Positions 16,336 to 25,443 of a stretch of DNA of 64,000 nucleotides are shown piece by piece. How positions within the stretch are numbered: the stretch's first letter is position 1; each line of letters begins with the position of its first letter. The notes under the pieces were generated by a model. It made no database searches and was not told the origin of the DNA. It saw only the letters and a program-made list of their open reading frames with translations. A program made the position numbers and the translations under genes. Where the stretch lies: NCBI RefSeq assembly GCF_900497695.1, contig NZ_UIDD01000010.1:124001-188000 (forward strand). Direction: 5' to 3'. The stretch is from Pseudomonas wadenswilerensis. GTDB taxonomy: Bacteria; Pseudomonadota; Gammaproteobacteria; Pseudomonadales; Pseudomonadaceae.

Positions 16336-17958
16336 TCAGGAAACAATCCCGCGCAACGACAGATGCCGTGCATACCAGGGCCGCTGCGGCACCCGGCGCA
16401 CCAGGTCGCTGATCTTGTCGTCGTCGCCAAAAGTGATACGCAAGGCCAGCTTCATGGTTTCGACATCCATTTCCACCGATTTGCCCGGGAACATCCCTGG
16501 TGTAGTGCTGCAACCATGGGTCACTGGCCCCAACCACGGGTCATCGACTTCGACCCAGCGTCCCGGGGCAAACCACTGCACGCCATTGACCTCAAGGCGC
16601 CGCACCTGCCCCGGGTTATAGCGCTCATGGGCGCGGTACCAGTCCTCGATGCGGTCATCGATCCAGCCGTGAAAGCCCCAGAACACCGGATTCACATGGG
16701 ACGAGAACGGGTCGCCGAGAAAGTCGTTTTCTGCTCCGTACCAGCGCCCGGCAAAATCGGCCGGATCACGGGCAAAAGGCACCGGCGCGCCGTTGACCGG
16801 ATCGCGCGGCACCGAGGCCCAGCACATGTGCAGCCAATCGTGCAGGTTCATTTCCAGCTCCGAGCCGAACGCCCCGAGGGTCAGTCTCGACAGGTACAGC
16901 GGGTCCTGGTACTGCGACTCCCAGACCTGGAAGTTGCTGCAGAACGTCTCGCCGGCCTTGATCGCCGACACCCACTGCCCGTAGGCATTGTCGCCCGGCG
17001 CCCGCCAGCTTGGCGGTACGCAGTAGCCGTCGTGATTGTCGTAGTAGCGCGCAAAGCCCTGGCGGTCGAGCTCGACGCTCGGTTGCGGCAAGGGGAAATG
17101 TGTCCACGACGGCAGGTCCTGCATTGACCGGGCGGTACCGAGCATGTGCCGGTGCATGAACAGAAAGTCCACGCCCGAGCCATTGCGGTGCTTGCGCGGG
17201 CCACGGGCATCACGCTCCTTGTCACGCGGGCCGGGCTGCCAGCCCAGGCCGCGCAAGGCACCGTGCTTTTCTTCAGACAGCCGGTGCCACTTGTCACGGG
17301 TTGCATGCCAGAGCTGATGGAACAAACGGTGCTCGGCGCTGATCAGCCAAGCCTGCAACTGCGGCGTGTAGGGCAAGCGTTCACGGGCTTCGGGGAACAG
17401 GCGCTTGACCGCGACGAAATGGCTGTCGGCCAGGGGCAAGGCCATCGAGCGATCCAGCGGCTGCAAGCGGCCGCTGAGCGTGCCGCTGCCGGCATTGCCG
17501 AAACTGCCCCAGACCTCGTCCAGGCTGGCTGAACATTCGTAGCCAGGCCCACCCTGAGTGCTCATCAGCCGCCAGCGCACCGAGGCCGTGGAGGCACCGA
17601 CCAGATCACCCAGCACCCGGTAGGCTGCCGGCGCATCGCTGCCCAGGACGCTTTCGCTGTCCACGTACCCACGCAGGCCGCGGCCCTTGGCAGCGACGTC
17701 CAGGTACATCAGCACGCCTTCCCGGGGGACGCCTGCCAAGCCGCCGTCGGCACCCGCGAAACGCAGCTCCCAGACCCCGCGCAACTGATCGGCCAATTGC
17801 TGGCCGGCAGCATCGGCCAGTTCGACACTGGCCTCACCCGGGGTAACGATGTCGTCTTCTGGATCATGGGTCAGTTGCTTGTGCGCGTAATAGGCGGCTG
17901 GCACGGTCGCGCCCGCCACTGCCAGGCCTGCTATGAATCCTCGTCGCGAAATCGTCAT
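16336..17958 (-). CDS. pvdP: Pyoverdine chromophore tyrosinase PvdP
   Basis: 540 residues from the ATG at 17958; a longer frame adds 13 residues that would weaken the export signal. The N-terminus is a twin-arginine signal (TISRRGFIAGLAVAGATVPA), as expected for periplasmic pyoverdine maturation. The C-terminal half is a type-3 copper tyrosinase: HRHMLGTARSMQ, FMHRHM, LHDWLHMCWAS and WGFHGWIDDRIEDWYRAHE supply the His clusters. PvdP oxidises the tyrosine of dihydropyoverdine/ferribactin to build the fluorescent chromophore. Length agrees with known PvdP (about 540). A PvdS box lies 46 bp upstream. Confidence 0.93.
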   Translation of the reverse strand: MTISRRGFIAGLAVAGATVPAAYYAHKQLTHDPEDDIVTPGEASVELADAAGQQLADQLRGVWELRFAGADGGLAGVPREGVLMYLDVAAKGRGLRGYVDSESVLGSDAPAAYRVLGDLVGASTASVRWRLMSTQGGPGYECSASLDEVWGSFGNAGSGTLSGRLQPLDRSMALPLADSHFVAVKRLFPEARERLPYTPQLQAWLISAEHRLFHQLWHATRDKWHRLSEEKHGALRGLGWQPGPRDKERDARGPRKHRNGSGVDFLFMHRHMLGTARSMQDLPSWTHFPLPQPSVELDRQGFARYYDNHDGYCVPPSWRAPGDNAYGQWVSAIKAGETFCSNFQVWESQYQDPLYLSRLTLGAFGSELEMNLHDWLHMCWASVPRDPVNGAPVPFARDPADFAGRWYGAENDFLGDPFSSHVNPVFWGFHGWIDDRIEDWYRAHERYNPGQVRRLEVNGVQWFAPGRWVEVDDPWLGPVTHGCSTTPGMFPGKSVEMDVETMKLALRITFGDDDKISDLVRRVPQRPWYARHLSLRGIVS

Positions 17959-18003
17959 CGTCCTACCCGTATCAGCCATGAAGCAGGCCTTATCCAAGCT
18001 AGG

Positions 18004-18027
18004 ACGTATGCTAGCGAGGGAAATTTA
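18004..18027 (-). promoter_or_regulatory. PvdS-dependent promoter (IS box) of pvdP
   Basis: On the minus strand TAAAT (18027-18023), 16 bp, CGT (18006-18004). A perfect match to the PvdS pattern, 46 bp before the pvdP start codon. Confidence 0.75.
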
Positions 18028-18103
18028 ACCGCGGCGGCCGTCGGCTAATTCAGCAGCCAGGCGTTTCGTTTTCCAGGTACCCCCCTTGCCAGAGGTACCG
18101 CCC

Positions 18104-19075
18104 ATGTCCGCCTCCACTTCACTGACCAACGCCCTGGGCAATGGTCTGCGCAAGCTGGCCGGCAAACCCGCCAAAGCCAGCGCCTACCGCCTGTTCGATG
18201 TTCAGCTCAAAGCCATCATCGCGCTCAGCCCGTCGCTCACGCGTTTCGTCTTCAGCGGTGAGGATGTCGTGCAAATGCACAGCCTGGCCGCCGATCAGCG
18301 CATCAAGATTTTCTTCCCCTCTGCGAATGGCCAGCCACCGCAGTTGCCCAAGCACGGCTCCTGGCAGGATGCCCGCCGTGGCCTGAGCTCCGAGCAGAGC
18401 CCACCGATGCGCACCTACACCATTCGGGCGCTGCGCCGCGAAGCGCAGGAGGTGGATGTCGAGTTTGTCCTGCACGGCGTCAATGGCCCCGCCTCGACCT
18501 GGGCGAGCCAGGCCAGGATCGGCGATCGCTTGCAGATGGTGGCCCCGAACCTGGCCTTCGATGGTGATCCGGGCGGCTATGAGTGGCGCCCGCCCAAGGC
18601 TCTGCGCAACCTGTTGCTGATCGGCGATGAAACCGCCCTGCCGGCAATTGCCGGCATACTCGAACAAATCGCCAGGGACCTGCCCGAGGTGGCAGTCCAG
18701 GCCTTTATCGAAGTGCCTGGCGAAGCCGATTGCCTTGATCTGGCTTGCAGCCCGGCAACCGAGCTCAGCTGGTTGCCACGCGATGTACTGCACTGCACCC
18801 ATGGCGAAGCGATGATTCACGCCAGCCGCGAACTGGCACGCCTTCCACCCACCGTGGCCGGAGCAGGCCTGAAGGTCAAACTGGAGGAGGTCGATATCGA
18901 CCGGCAGATCCTCTGGGAACTGGCCAAACCCGGCAGCGGTGATTTCTATGCCTGGATCGCCGGCGAGTCTGCCGCTGTGATGAACATCCGTCGCTACCTG
19001 ATCACCGAGCGCGGGCTGGACCGTAGCGCCCTGACCCTGATGGGCTACTGGCGCGCCGGTCGCACGTTCGACTGA
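18104..19075 (+). CDS. Siderophore-interacting FAD protein (ViuB/SIP family)
   Basis: 323 residues from the ATG at 18104, preceded by AGAGG. The N-terminal half is a flavin-binding barrel with RTYTIRALRREAQEVDVEFVLHG (the RxYTxR FAD motif). This is followed by GPASTWASQARIGDRLQMVAP and a NAD(P)H-binding half with LLIGDETALPAIAGILEQI. The C-terminus (FYAWIAGESAAVMNIRRYL) is the SIP signature. SIPs reduce ferric siderophores in the cytoplasm. Its position between pvdP and pvdH suggests a role in iron release linked to pyoverdine, although pyoverdine reduction is normally periplasmic, so another siderophore is possible. No PvdS box was found upstream. Confidence 0.88.
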   Translation: MSASTSLTNALGNGLRKLAGKPAKASAYRLFDVQLKAIIALSPSLTRFVFSGEDVVQMHSLAADQRIKIFFPSANGQPPQLPKHGSWQDARRGLSSEQSPPMRTYTIRALRREAQEVDVEFVLHGVNGPASTWASQARIGDRLQMVAPNLAFDGDPGGYEWRPPKALRNLLLIGDETALPAIAGILEQIARDLPEVAVQAFIEVPGEADCLDLACSPATELSWLPRDVLHCTHGEAMIHASRELARLPPTVAGAGLKVKLEEVDIDRQILWELAKPGSGDFYAWIAGESAAVMNIRRYLITERGLDRSALTLMGYWRAGRTFD

Positions 19076-19085
19076 GGGCCATAAA

Positions 19086-19113
19086 AAAGCCCGGTGCACT
19101 GCCCCGGGCTTTT
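19086..19113. terminator. Bidirectional terminator between SIP gene and pvdH
   Basis: AAAGCCCGG (19086-19094) pairs with CCGGGCTTT (19104-19112), flanked by A- and T-runs. It lies between the convergent stops at 19075 and 19129. Confidence 0.8.
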
Positions 19114-19128
19114 ACATGCCTGGACCGT

Positions 19129-20541
19129 TTACAGGCTGGCCACCGCCGCAGCGACAGCACGAGCAAAACGTGCCGCCACCTCATCAACCTGCTCGGCAGT
19201 GATAATCAACGGTGGCAGAAAGCGCACCACCGCGCCCTGACGACCGCCCAGCTCCAGAATCAGGCCGCGCTTGAGGCATTCGCGCTGCACCAGGGGGGCC
19301 AGACGCGGGCAGACGGCTGGATGCCCTTGGGCATCGACCTGCCCTTTTGGATCGACCAGCTCGACCCCCAGCATCAGACCGCGCCCGCGGATATCACCCA
19401 ACTGCGGAAAAACCTCCTGCAAGCGGCGCAAGTGGGCCACCAGGCGCTCGCCCATGGCCTGGGCGTGAGCGCACAGGTCATGTCGCTTGAGGTAATTGAT
19501 CACCGCCGAACCCGCAGCCATGGCCATCTGGTTACCGCGGAAGGTGCCGGCGTGGGCGCCAGGCTGCCAGGTGTCGAGCCACTGGCGATAGACCACCACC
19601 GCCAGCGGCAGGCTGCCGCCGATGGCTTTGGACAGCACCACCACATCCGGAGTGATGCCAGCGTGCTCGAAAGCGAACATCTTGCCAGTACGGGCAAAGC
19701 CACTCTGGATTTCGTCGACGATCAGCGCTACACCGGCTTTTTCAGTGATGCGCCGCACACCGCGTAGCCATTCGATGTCCGCCGGAATCACCCCGCCTTC
19801 GCCCTGGACCACTTCGACAATCACCGCCGCCGGCAGTTGCACGCCGCTTTCTGGATCGCTCAGCAGGTTTTCCAGGTAGTGCAGGTTGACCTTCACACCC
19901 TCCTCGCCGCCCAGCCCGAAGGGGCAGCGGTAGTCATAGGGGTAAGGCAGAAACTGCACGCCATTGGCGAGCAAGGCAGCCAGCGGCTTCTTCGGCCCCA
20001 GGCTGCCCATCAGGCTCAGGGCGCCTTGGGACATACCGTGGTAGCCGCCCTGGAACGACAGTACGGTGTTGCGTCCAGTGGCGGTGCGCACCAGTTTCAG
20101 CGCCGCTTCCACCGCATCGGTGCCGGTCGGACCGCAGAACTGGATCTTCGCTTCGCTGCGCAGTTGCTCCGGCAGCAGGCTGAACAGGTCCTGGACGAAC
20201 TGGTCCTTGACCGGCGTGGTCAGGTCCAGGGTGTGCAGCGGCAGCTCATCGGCCAGCACCTGCTGAATCGCCTCGATCACCACCGGGTGGTTGTGACCCA
20301 GCGCCAGGGTACCGGCACCGGCCAGGCAGTCGATGAACTGACGCCCTTCGACGTCCTCGACATAAATGCCACGGGCGCGCTTGAGCGCCAGCGGGATTCG
20401 CCGCGGGTAGCTGCGGGCATTGGATTCCTGCAGTTTTTGCCGCGCGAGCAACGGCGACTCATCGAACGCGTAAAGTGTTTCAGGAGCGTCTGCGGCTGAA
20501 GATACCGGCAGCGCCTGGGCAAGGCTGGTAGCGACTGACAT
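19129..20541 (-). CDS. pvdH: Diaminobutyrate-2-oxoglutarate aminotransferase
   Basis: 470 residues from MSVATSLAQ (ATG at 20541); a longer frame would add 13. A class III PLP aminotransferase: GPTGTDAVEAALKLVR, FQGGYHGMSQGAL, VVQGEGGVIP, VDEIQSGFARTGKMFAFEH and VVLSKAIGGSLPLAVV (PLP lysine). It makes L-2,4-diaminobutyrate from aspartate semialdehyde and glutamate. Diaminobutyrate is loaded by the last module of PvdL and forms part of the pyoverdine chromophore. A PvdS box lies 82 bp upstream, so it is controlled with the other pvd genes although it stands alone. Confidence 0.93.
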   Translation of the reverse strand: MSVATSLAQALPVSSAADAPETLYAFDESPLLARQKLQESNARSYPRRIPLALKRARGIYVEDVEGRQFIDCLAGAGTLALGHNHPVVIEAIQQVLADELPLHTLDLTTPVKDQFVQDLFSLLPEQLRSEAKIQFCGPTGTDAVEAALKLVRTATGRNTVLSFQGGYHGMSQGALSLMGSLGPKKPLAALLANGVQFLPYPYDYRCPFGLGGEEGVKVNLHYLENLLSDPESGVQLPAAVIVEVVQGEGGVIPADIEWLRGVRRITEKAGVALIVDEIQSGFARTGKMFAFEHAGITPDVVVLSKAIGGSLPLAVVVYRQWLDTWQPGAHAGTFRGNQMAMAAGSAVINYLKRHDLCAHAQAMGERLVAHLRRLQEVFPQLGDIRGRGLMLGVELVDPKGQVDAQGHPAVCPRLAPLVQRECLKRGLILELGGRQGAVVRFLPPLIITAEQVDEVAARFARAVAAAVASL

Positions 20542-20622
20542 CTGGGGAAACCCTCGCAAGCAAGCGGATGTGCCCGTCACGCGCCTGTTGCCAGAGGTGT
20601 GCGGGTTGTTGTCGCTTGAAAA

Positions 20623-20646
20623 ACGCTTCAGCGCAGCGAGGATTTA
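20623..20646 (-). promoter_or_regulatory. PvdS-dependent promoter (IS box) of pvdH
   Basis: On the minus strand TAAAT (20646-20642), 16 bp, CGT (20625-20623). A perfect PvdS pattern in the gap between dsbS and pvdH. Confidence 0.75.
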
Positions 20647-20701
20647 GCCGCTCGCCCCTCGCCTGTGAGGATTTTTGTCAGCGTCCTGCTGCCCAGGCCA
20701 G

Positions 20702-22027
20702 TCAGGCCGGGTTCGCTCGCAGCGGAATATGCAGCAGCACCCGCAAGCCGTCGCTGCGGCTGTCGAAGCGCAAGCTACCGGCACAACGCTGGACAATCGC
20801 CTGGACGATGGCCAGGCCCAGCCCGCAACCGCCACTCTGGCTGTGGCGCCAGAAACGCTCGGTCAGGTGTTCTATGTCTTGCTCGGGAATGCCGGGGCCA
20901 TGATCGCGCACGAGGAATGCCACCCGGTCCTGGTCCATCTGCACCGCCAGCTCCACGGGTTCGCTTCCGCGGGTATGACGCAGGGCGTTGTCGAGCAGGT
21001 TGCGCAATGCCGTCACCGCCAGCGGGGTAGGCATCCCGAGGTAGACCTGGGCCGCGCCCGGCGCCAGCTGCAGATCAATACGCCGGGCGTTGTCGACGCC
21101 GGTGTCCTGAATCGCCTGGCGAGCAATCTGCTCGGCATTGCATTGCAGTCCGTCTTCAAACGACAGGCGACCCTCCACCCGTGCCAGCAACAACAGTTGC
21201 TCAAGGGTCCGGTGCAGGCGATCAGCGCCCTGCTCGGCATGTTCAAGGGCCTGCTCGCGCACTTCGCCGTCGGTCATTCGCGCCACCTGCAGGTGAGTCT
21301 TGATTGCCGTCAGCGGGCTGCGCAATTCATGGGCCGCATCGTCGGTCAGCCGGCGTTCGCGCTCGATGGTCTGACCGATGCGCAAAAACAGCTGGTTCTG
21401 GGTTTCCAGCAACGGCTGCAACTCGCTGGGCAGGCCGCGCACCTGCAGCGGCTCGAGGGAGTCCGGGCTGCGCCGGCGCAAGGCATCGCGCATGCGATTG
21501 AGCGGGGCCAGGCCCTTGCCAACCCCCATCCACAGCAAACCGAGACTGCCTAGCAATGCCATCAGCACCGGCGCCGAAGCCGCTAGCAGAATCGAGCGGT
21601 TCAGTGCCTCGCGCTCCTGGTGCCGGTCAGCGGTGGTAATGCGTACATCGCCGTGGGCATAGGTAAAGCTGCGCCAGCGCGCACCATCAATGGTCTGGTC
21701 GTGGAAACCGCTGCGCTGATCATCAAGGGGCTGCTCGTTGTTGTGGCTGCGGGCGAGGATTTCGCCACGCAGCGAACTGACCTGGCAGGCCATGCCATCG
21801 ACGCTCAGTTGATCAGCGCTCAGGCGCGTACCCTCGCCCTTGCTCGACAACGGCTGCGGCAACTGGTCGACCAGGCCGGCGACCATGCGCGCCGAGGCCA
21901 CCAGGCGCTGGTCGAGGGAAAACATCATCTGCATGCGCAGGTCGCGCAGCATCCAGGCCGCGGCCAGCACCCAGATGACGATGAAGGCGGTACCCAGGAT
22001 CAGGGTCAGGCGCAAACGCAGGGTCAT
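20702..22027 (-). CDS. dsbS: Copper/redox-type sensor histidine kinase DsbS-like
   Basis: 441 residues. TM1 is residues 7-27, a periplasmic sensor loop spans about 28-150, and TM2 is about 155-178 (ILLAASAPVLMALLGSLGLLWMG). Then come HAMP, an H-box (DDAAHELRSPLTAIKTHL), an N-box (LRNLLDNALRH) and a G-box (VRDHGPGIPE, GGCGLGLAIVQ). The sensor loop carries a single Cys at 81 (DGMACQVSS). The arrangement next to dsbD-dsbE-dsbG matches the P. aeruginosa DsbRS copper-sensing system, in which a sensor-loop Cys is reported to bind Cu(I). The gene overlaps dsbR by 4 bp. Naming rests on synteny and domain layout. Confidence 0.8.
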   Translation of the reverse strand: MTLRLRLTLILGTAFIVIWVLAAAWMLRDLRMQMMFSLDQRLVASARMVAGLVDQLPQPLSSKGEGTRLSADQLSVDGMACQVSSLRGEILARSHNNEQPLDDQRSGFHDQTIDGARWRSFTYAHGDVRITTADRHQEREALNRSILLAASAPVLMALLGSLGLLWMGVGKGLAPLNRMRDALRRRSPDSLEPLQVRGLPSELQPLLETQNQLFLRIGQTIERERRLTDDAAHELRSPLTAIKTHLQVARMTDGEVREQALEHAEQGADRLHRTLEQLLLLARVEGRLSFEDGLQCNAEQIARQAIQDTGVDNARRIDLQLAPGAAQVYLGMPTPLAVTALRNLLDNALRHTRGSEPVELAVQMDQDRVAFLVRDHGPGIPEQDIEHLTERFWRHSQSGGCGLGLAIVQAIVQRCAGSLRFDSRSDGLRVLLHIPLRANPA

Positions 22028-22707
22028 GGTTGCGGCTCCTGCGGCAATTGCGCCGGCCCCAGGCGATAACCCAGGCCACGCACCGTCTCGACGATACCGT
22101 TGCCCAGCTTGCGCCGCAGGTGATGGATATGCACGTTCAGGGCATTGCTCTCGACCTCATCGCCAAAACCGTAAACGCTGTCCTTGAGCTGCTCGCTGGA
22201 AAGCACCCGGCCACGGTTGTGCAACAGTGCCTGCAACAGCGCCTGTTCGCGACGCGACAGGTCGACCGGCTGGCCACCCAGGCAGGTTTCGCGGCTGCTG
22301 GGGTCATAGCTGAGCGGGCCGTGCTCAATGATGTTCACCGCTCGCCCGGCAGCGCGGCGCAGCAAGGTGTGCAGGCGTGCAGCCAGTTCGCGCAGGTCGA
22401 AGGGTTTGAGCAGGTAGTCGTCGCCGCCGGCCTGCAGGCCATCGACGCGGTCGGTGACCGCATCACGGGCGGTGAGGATCAGCACCGGCAACGACTCGCC
22501 CTGCTGCCGCAGGCGCTGCAACAGCTTGAGACCATCTTCGTCGGGCAGCCCCAGGTCGAGCACCATGACGTCGAACGCCGCGGCCTGGAGCATGGCCTGG
22601 GCCGCGCCGGCACTGGCCACCCGGTCGACGGTCATGCCCTGGGCGCTCAGGCCGGCACTGATGCCGCTGGCGATCAGGTCATCATCCTCGCAGAGCAGTA
22701 CGTGCAT
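22024..22707 (-). CDS. dsbR: OmpR-family response regulator DsbR-like
   Basis: 227 residues from the ATG at 22707 (MHVLLCEDDDLIASG). The receiver has the acidic pocket EDD and the phospho-Asp in FDVMVLDLGLPDEDG. TARDAVTDRVDGLQAGGDDYLLKPFDL supplies the Thr/Lys motifs. The C-terminal winged helix reads LSRREQALLQALLHNRGRVLSSEQL and SNALNVHIHHLRRKLG, with the conserved GLGYRL. It is divergent from dsbD, and the 175-bp gap holds two 11-bp-period direct repeats that are likely its binding sites. Confidence 0.85.
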   Translation of the reverse strand: MHVLLCEDDDLIASGISAGLSAQGMTVDRVASAGAAQAMLQAAAFDVMVLDLGLPDEDGLKLLQRLRQQGESLPVLILTARDAVTDRVDGLQAGGDDYLLKPFDLRELAARLHTLLRRAAGRAVNIIEHGPLSYDPSSRETCLGGQPVDLSRREQALLQALLHNRGRVLSSEQLKDSVYGFGDEVESNALNVHIHHLRRKLGNGIVETVRGLGYRLGPAQLPQEPQP

Positions 22708-22748
22708 GGTGGGGTCTCGGTCAGTAAAGGCCTTATTCAAGCCCAGGC

Positions 22749-22834
22749 GGATTAACCCAGGATTATGCCGCGCCCAGGCGCAGCCGTCGCGGCCCGGGCG
22801 ACAGCCGTTGGTTGCCGGGTTAACTTTCGGTTAA
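22749..22834. promoter_or_regulatory. Candidate DsbR operators: two tandem direct repeats
   Basis: GGATTA-N5-GGATTA (22749-22765) and GGTTAA-N5-GGTTAA (22818-22834) are both exact direct repeats with an 11-bp period. That is the geometry bound by OmpR/PhoB-family dimers. They lie 42 and 111 bp from the dsbR start, and the second is 49 bp from the dsbD start. This is my own observation; no consensus was available to compare. Confidence 0.5.
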
Positions 22835-22882
22835 TCGGGCTGGGCCAGAGTTAGCGCTTCATCGCATTGCCAAGGCTTCGAC

Positions 22883-24586
22883 ATGCGCGTTTTTCTGTTT
22901 GCCCTGATGTTCCTGCTAAGCGGCCTGAGCCAGGCCAACCCCTTTGCCCAGAGCGATTTCCTGCCAGTCAACAAGGCCTTCGTGTTCAGCAGCGAACGCC
23001 TGGAGTCGGGGCAGATGCGCCTGCACTGGCAAATCACCGATGGCTACTACCTGTACCAGAAACGCCTGAAATTCGACGGCCTGGCGCCGGAGCAGCAGCC
23101 CCAGCTGCCCGCCGCCCTGCCCCACAGCGATGAATATTTTGGTGAAACCCAGGTATACCGTGGCGAACTGGAACTGATCCTGCCCGCCAGCGCCAACGGT
23201 GAGCTGCGCATGGGCTGGCAGGGCTGCGCCGATGCCGGGCTGTGCTACCCGCCACAAACCAGCCTGGTCAGCCTGGGCGGCGCAACTGTCACCCCCCAGG
23301 CCAGCGATCAGGCCCTGGCCGGTGGCCTGCAGCAGTCCAGCCTGGCCTGGAACCTGCTGGCCTTTCTCGGCCTGGGCCTGCTGCTGGCCTTCACCCCGTG
23401 CTCCTTGCCAATGCTGCCGATTCTCGCCGGGCTGGTACTGGGCAGCGGTGCCAGTGCCCGCCGTGGCTGGTTGCTGGCCAGTGTCTATGTGCTGAGCATG
23501 GCCTTGGTGTATGCCGCCCTGGGCGTGGTCGCCGCACTGCTGGGCGCCAGCTTCCAGGCCTGGTTGCAGCAACCCTGGCTGCTGGGCACCCTGGCCGGGC
23601 TGTTCGTGCTGCTGGCCCTGCCGATGTTCGGTGCTTTCGAGCTGCAGCTACCGGTGTGGATTCGTGACCGCCTGGAGCGTGCAGGGCACGGCACCCGTGG
23701 CGGCAACCTGTATGGCGCCGCCTTGCTCGGAGCTTTGTCGGGCCTGTTGATGGGCCCGTGCATGACCGCACCGCTGGCCGGCGCCCTGCTGTACATCGCC
23801 CAGAGCGGCAACGCCGTGCACGGCGGCCTGGTGCTGTTCACCCTGGGCGTGGGCATGGGCCTGCCGCTGCTGTTGCTGGTCACCCTCGGCAACCGCTACC
23901 TGCCCCGCCCGGGCGCCTGGATGAACCGGGTCAAGGGCCTGTTCGGCTTTGTCTTCCTGGCCATGGCCCTGTATACCTTGCGCGCGGTACTGGAAGCGTC
24001 GCTATGGCTGGGCCTTGCCGGGGCCTGGCTGATCGCCCTGGCCTGGGCCGCCTGGCCGGCCATGCAGGCACTGCGCCCGCTGCGCGCGCTGTCGCTGCTG
24101 CTGGGTTTTTGGGGCAGCCTGTTGATCGTCGGCGCTGCCGCCGGTGGCAATGACCCCTGGCAACCGCTGCAACCGTTCACCGCCAGCACCGCCCCGACAG
24201 CCCCTGGCGCTCACCGTGATGCCTTCACCACCGTCAGCCAGCCGGCCGAACTGCAGCGCGAGCTGGAGGCGGCCAAGGCCCAGGGCCAGTGGGTGATGCT
24301 CGACTACTATGCTGACTGGTGCGTGTCGTGCAAGGTCATGGAAAAACAGGTATTCGCCCGCGCCGATGTGCTGGCGGCGCTGAACGGCGTACGCTTGCTG
24401 CGCCTGGATGTAACTGCCGATGCAGCGTCCAGCCGCGAGTTGCTGCAGCGCTATCAGGTCCCCGGCCCTCCCAGCCTGATCTGGATCGGCCCAGAGGGCA
24501 GCGAACGCCGGGCCCGACGCATCACCGGTGAAATCGATGCGGCGAACTTCCTCCAACACTGGGTCACTACCCGGAGCCAAGGCTGA
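22883..24586 (+). CDS. dsbD: Thiol:disulfide interchange protein DsbD (second copy type)
   Basis: 567 residues. Signal peptide 1-19, then an immunoglobulin-like alpha domain whose redox pair lies in GCADAGLCYPPQ. The eight-TM beta domain begins near residue 150 with the Cys of AFTPCSLPMLPILAGLVLG; its partner is MGPCMTAPLAGALLY. The C-terminal gamma domain is thioredoxin-like with YADWCVSCKVMEK. DsbD takes electrons from cytoplasmic thioredoxin to periplasmic reductases, here presumably DsbE and DsbG encoded next. It shares its stop with the dsbE start (TGATG), so translation is coupled. Confidence 0.92.
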   Translation: MRVFLFALMFLLSGLSQANPFAQSDFLPVNKAFVFSSERLESGQMRLHWQITDGYYLYQKRLKFDGLAPEQQPQLPAALPHSDEYFGETQVYRGELELILPASANGELRMGWQGCADAGLCYPPQTSLVSLGGATVTPQASDQALAGGLQQSSLAWNLLAFLGLGLLLAFTPCSLPMLPILAGLVLGSGASARRGWLLASVYVLSMALVYAALGVVAALLGASFQAWLQQPWLLGTLAGLFVLLALPMFGAFELQLPVWIRDRLERAGHGTRGGNLYGAALLGALSGLLMGPCMTAPLAGALLYIAQSGNAVHGGLVLFTLGVGMGLPLLLLVTLGNRYLPRPGAWMNRVKGLFGFVFLAMALYTLRAVLEASLWLGLAGAWLIALAWAAWPAMQALRPLRALSLLLGFWGSLLIVGAAAGGNDPWQPLQPFTASTAPTAPGAHRDAFTTVSQPAELQRELEAAKAQGQWVMLDYYADWCVSCKVMEKQVFARADVLAALNGVRLLRLDVTADAASSRELLQRYQVPGPPSLIWIGPEGSERRARRITGEIDAANFLQHWVTTRSQG

Positions 24587-25443
24587 TGCTGACAGTTTCT
24601 CTCGGGCCGCTGACCATGGCCCTGAACCACCTGCTGCTGATCTGCGCCCTGGCCCTGGCCAGCCTGGTTGGCTGGCGCGTCGCCAAGCATGGCGGCGACA
24701 ACCCGGAGTCGGTACTGTTCGGCCTGTTTCTGCTGGGTCTGCTCAGCGCCCGCCTGGGCTTCGTCATCAGCTACTGGTCGATGTACCGCGACGACCTGCT
24801 GCAGATCATCGACCTGCGTGACGGCGGTTTCCTGCTCTGGCCAGCGCTTGTTGCCGTGGCCCTCGGTGCCCTGTGGCAGGGTTACCGCCGCCCCGCCCTG
24901 CGTCGGCCGCTGGGTTGGGGCCTGCTCAGTGGTGGTCTGTTCTGGTTGCTCGGCAGCCTGGCCAGCCATCTTTATGATCAAGGCACGCAACTGCCCGAGA
25001 TGAGCCTGCGCAAGGCCAATGGCCAAGCCGTTGAGCTTGCCGAATACCGCGGCAAGCCACTGGTGATCAACCTCTGGGCCACCTGGTGCCCGCCGTGCCG
25101 GCGCGAGATGCCGGTGTTGCAACAGGCCCAGGGCGACTACCCGGACATCACCTTCCTGTTCGTCAACCAGGGCGAAGCGCCGCAAACCGTGGTCACCTTC
25201 CTTGCCACCACCGGCCTGAACCTCTCCCACGTGCTATTCGACAGCGGCGGCCAACTGGCGCAGAAGGTCGGCTCCATGGCCCTGCCCACCACCCTGTTCT
25301 ACAACGCCGAGGGCCGCCTGGTCGGCAGCCACCTCGGCGAGCTGTCGCGGGCCAGCCTCAGCCATGCCCTGCAATCCTTCGAGCGCGCGCCCGCGCCTGC
25401 CGCCCCATCCCCCACAAGGAACGTCGCATGCGATCTCTGCTGA
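24586..25443 (+). CDS. dsbE: Membrane-anchored thioredoxin-like protein (DsbE/TlpA type)
   Basis: 285 residues. The first about 130 hold several hydrophobic segments (LTMALNHLLLICALALASLVG, ESVLFGLFLLGLLSARLGFVIS, LLWPALVAVALGALWQG, LLSGGLFWLLGSLA), resembling the Lgt-like membrane part of prolipoprotein diacylglyceryl transferase-thioredoxin fusions. The C-terminal periplasmic thioredoxin domain has NLWATWCPPCRREMPVLQ (WCPPC active site) and the cis-Pro region MALPTTLFY. It overlaps dsbD by one base and dsbG by 16 bp. Probably reduced by DsbD and used to repair copper-oxidised thiols. Confidence 0.85.
   Translation: MLTVSLGPLTMALNHLLLICALALASLVGWRVAKHGGDNPESVLFGLFLLGLLSARLGFVISYWSMYRDDLLQIIDLRDGGFLLWPALVAVALGALWQGYRRPALRRPLGWGLLSGGLFWLLGSLASHLYDQGTQLPEMSLRKANGQAVELAEYRGKPLVINLWATWCPPCRREMPVLQQAQGDYPDITFLFVNQGEAPQTVVTFLATTGLNLSHVLFDSGGQLAQKVGSMALPTTLFYNAEGRLVGSHLGELSRASLSHALQSFERAPAPAAPSPTRNVACDLC

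Noticed and set aside
18028..18103. Possible PvdS box for the SIP gene
   Set aside because: Only TAATT with an 11-bp spacing to CGT was found, which does not fit the required 16-17 bp.
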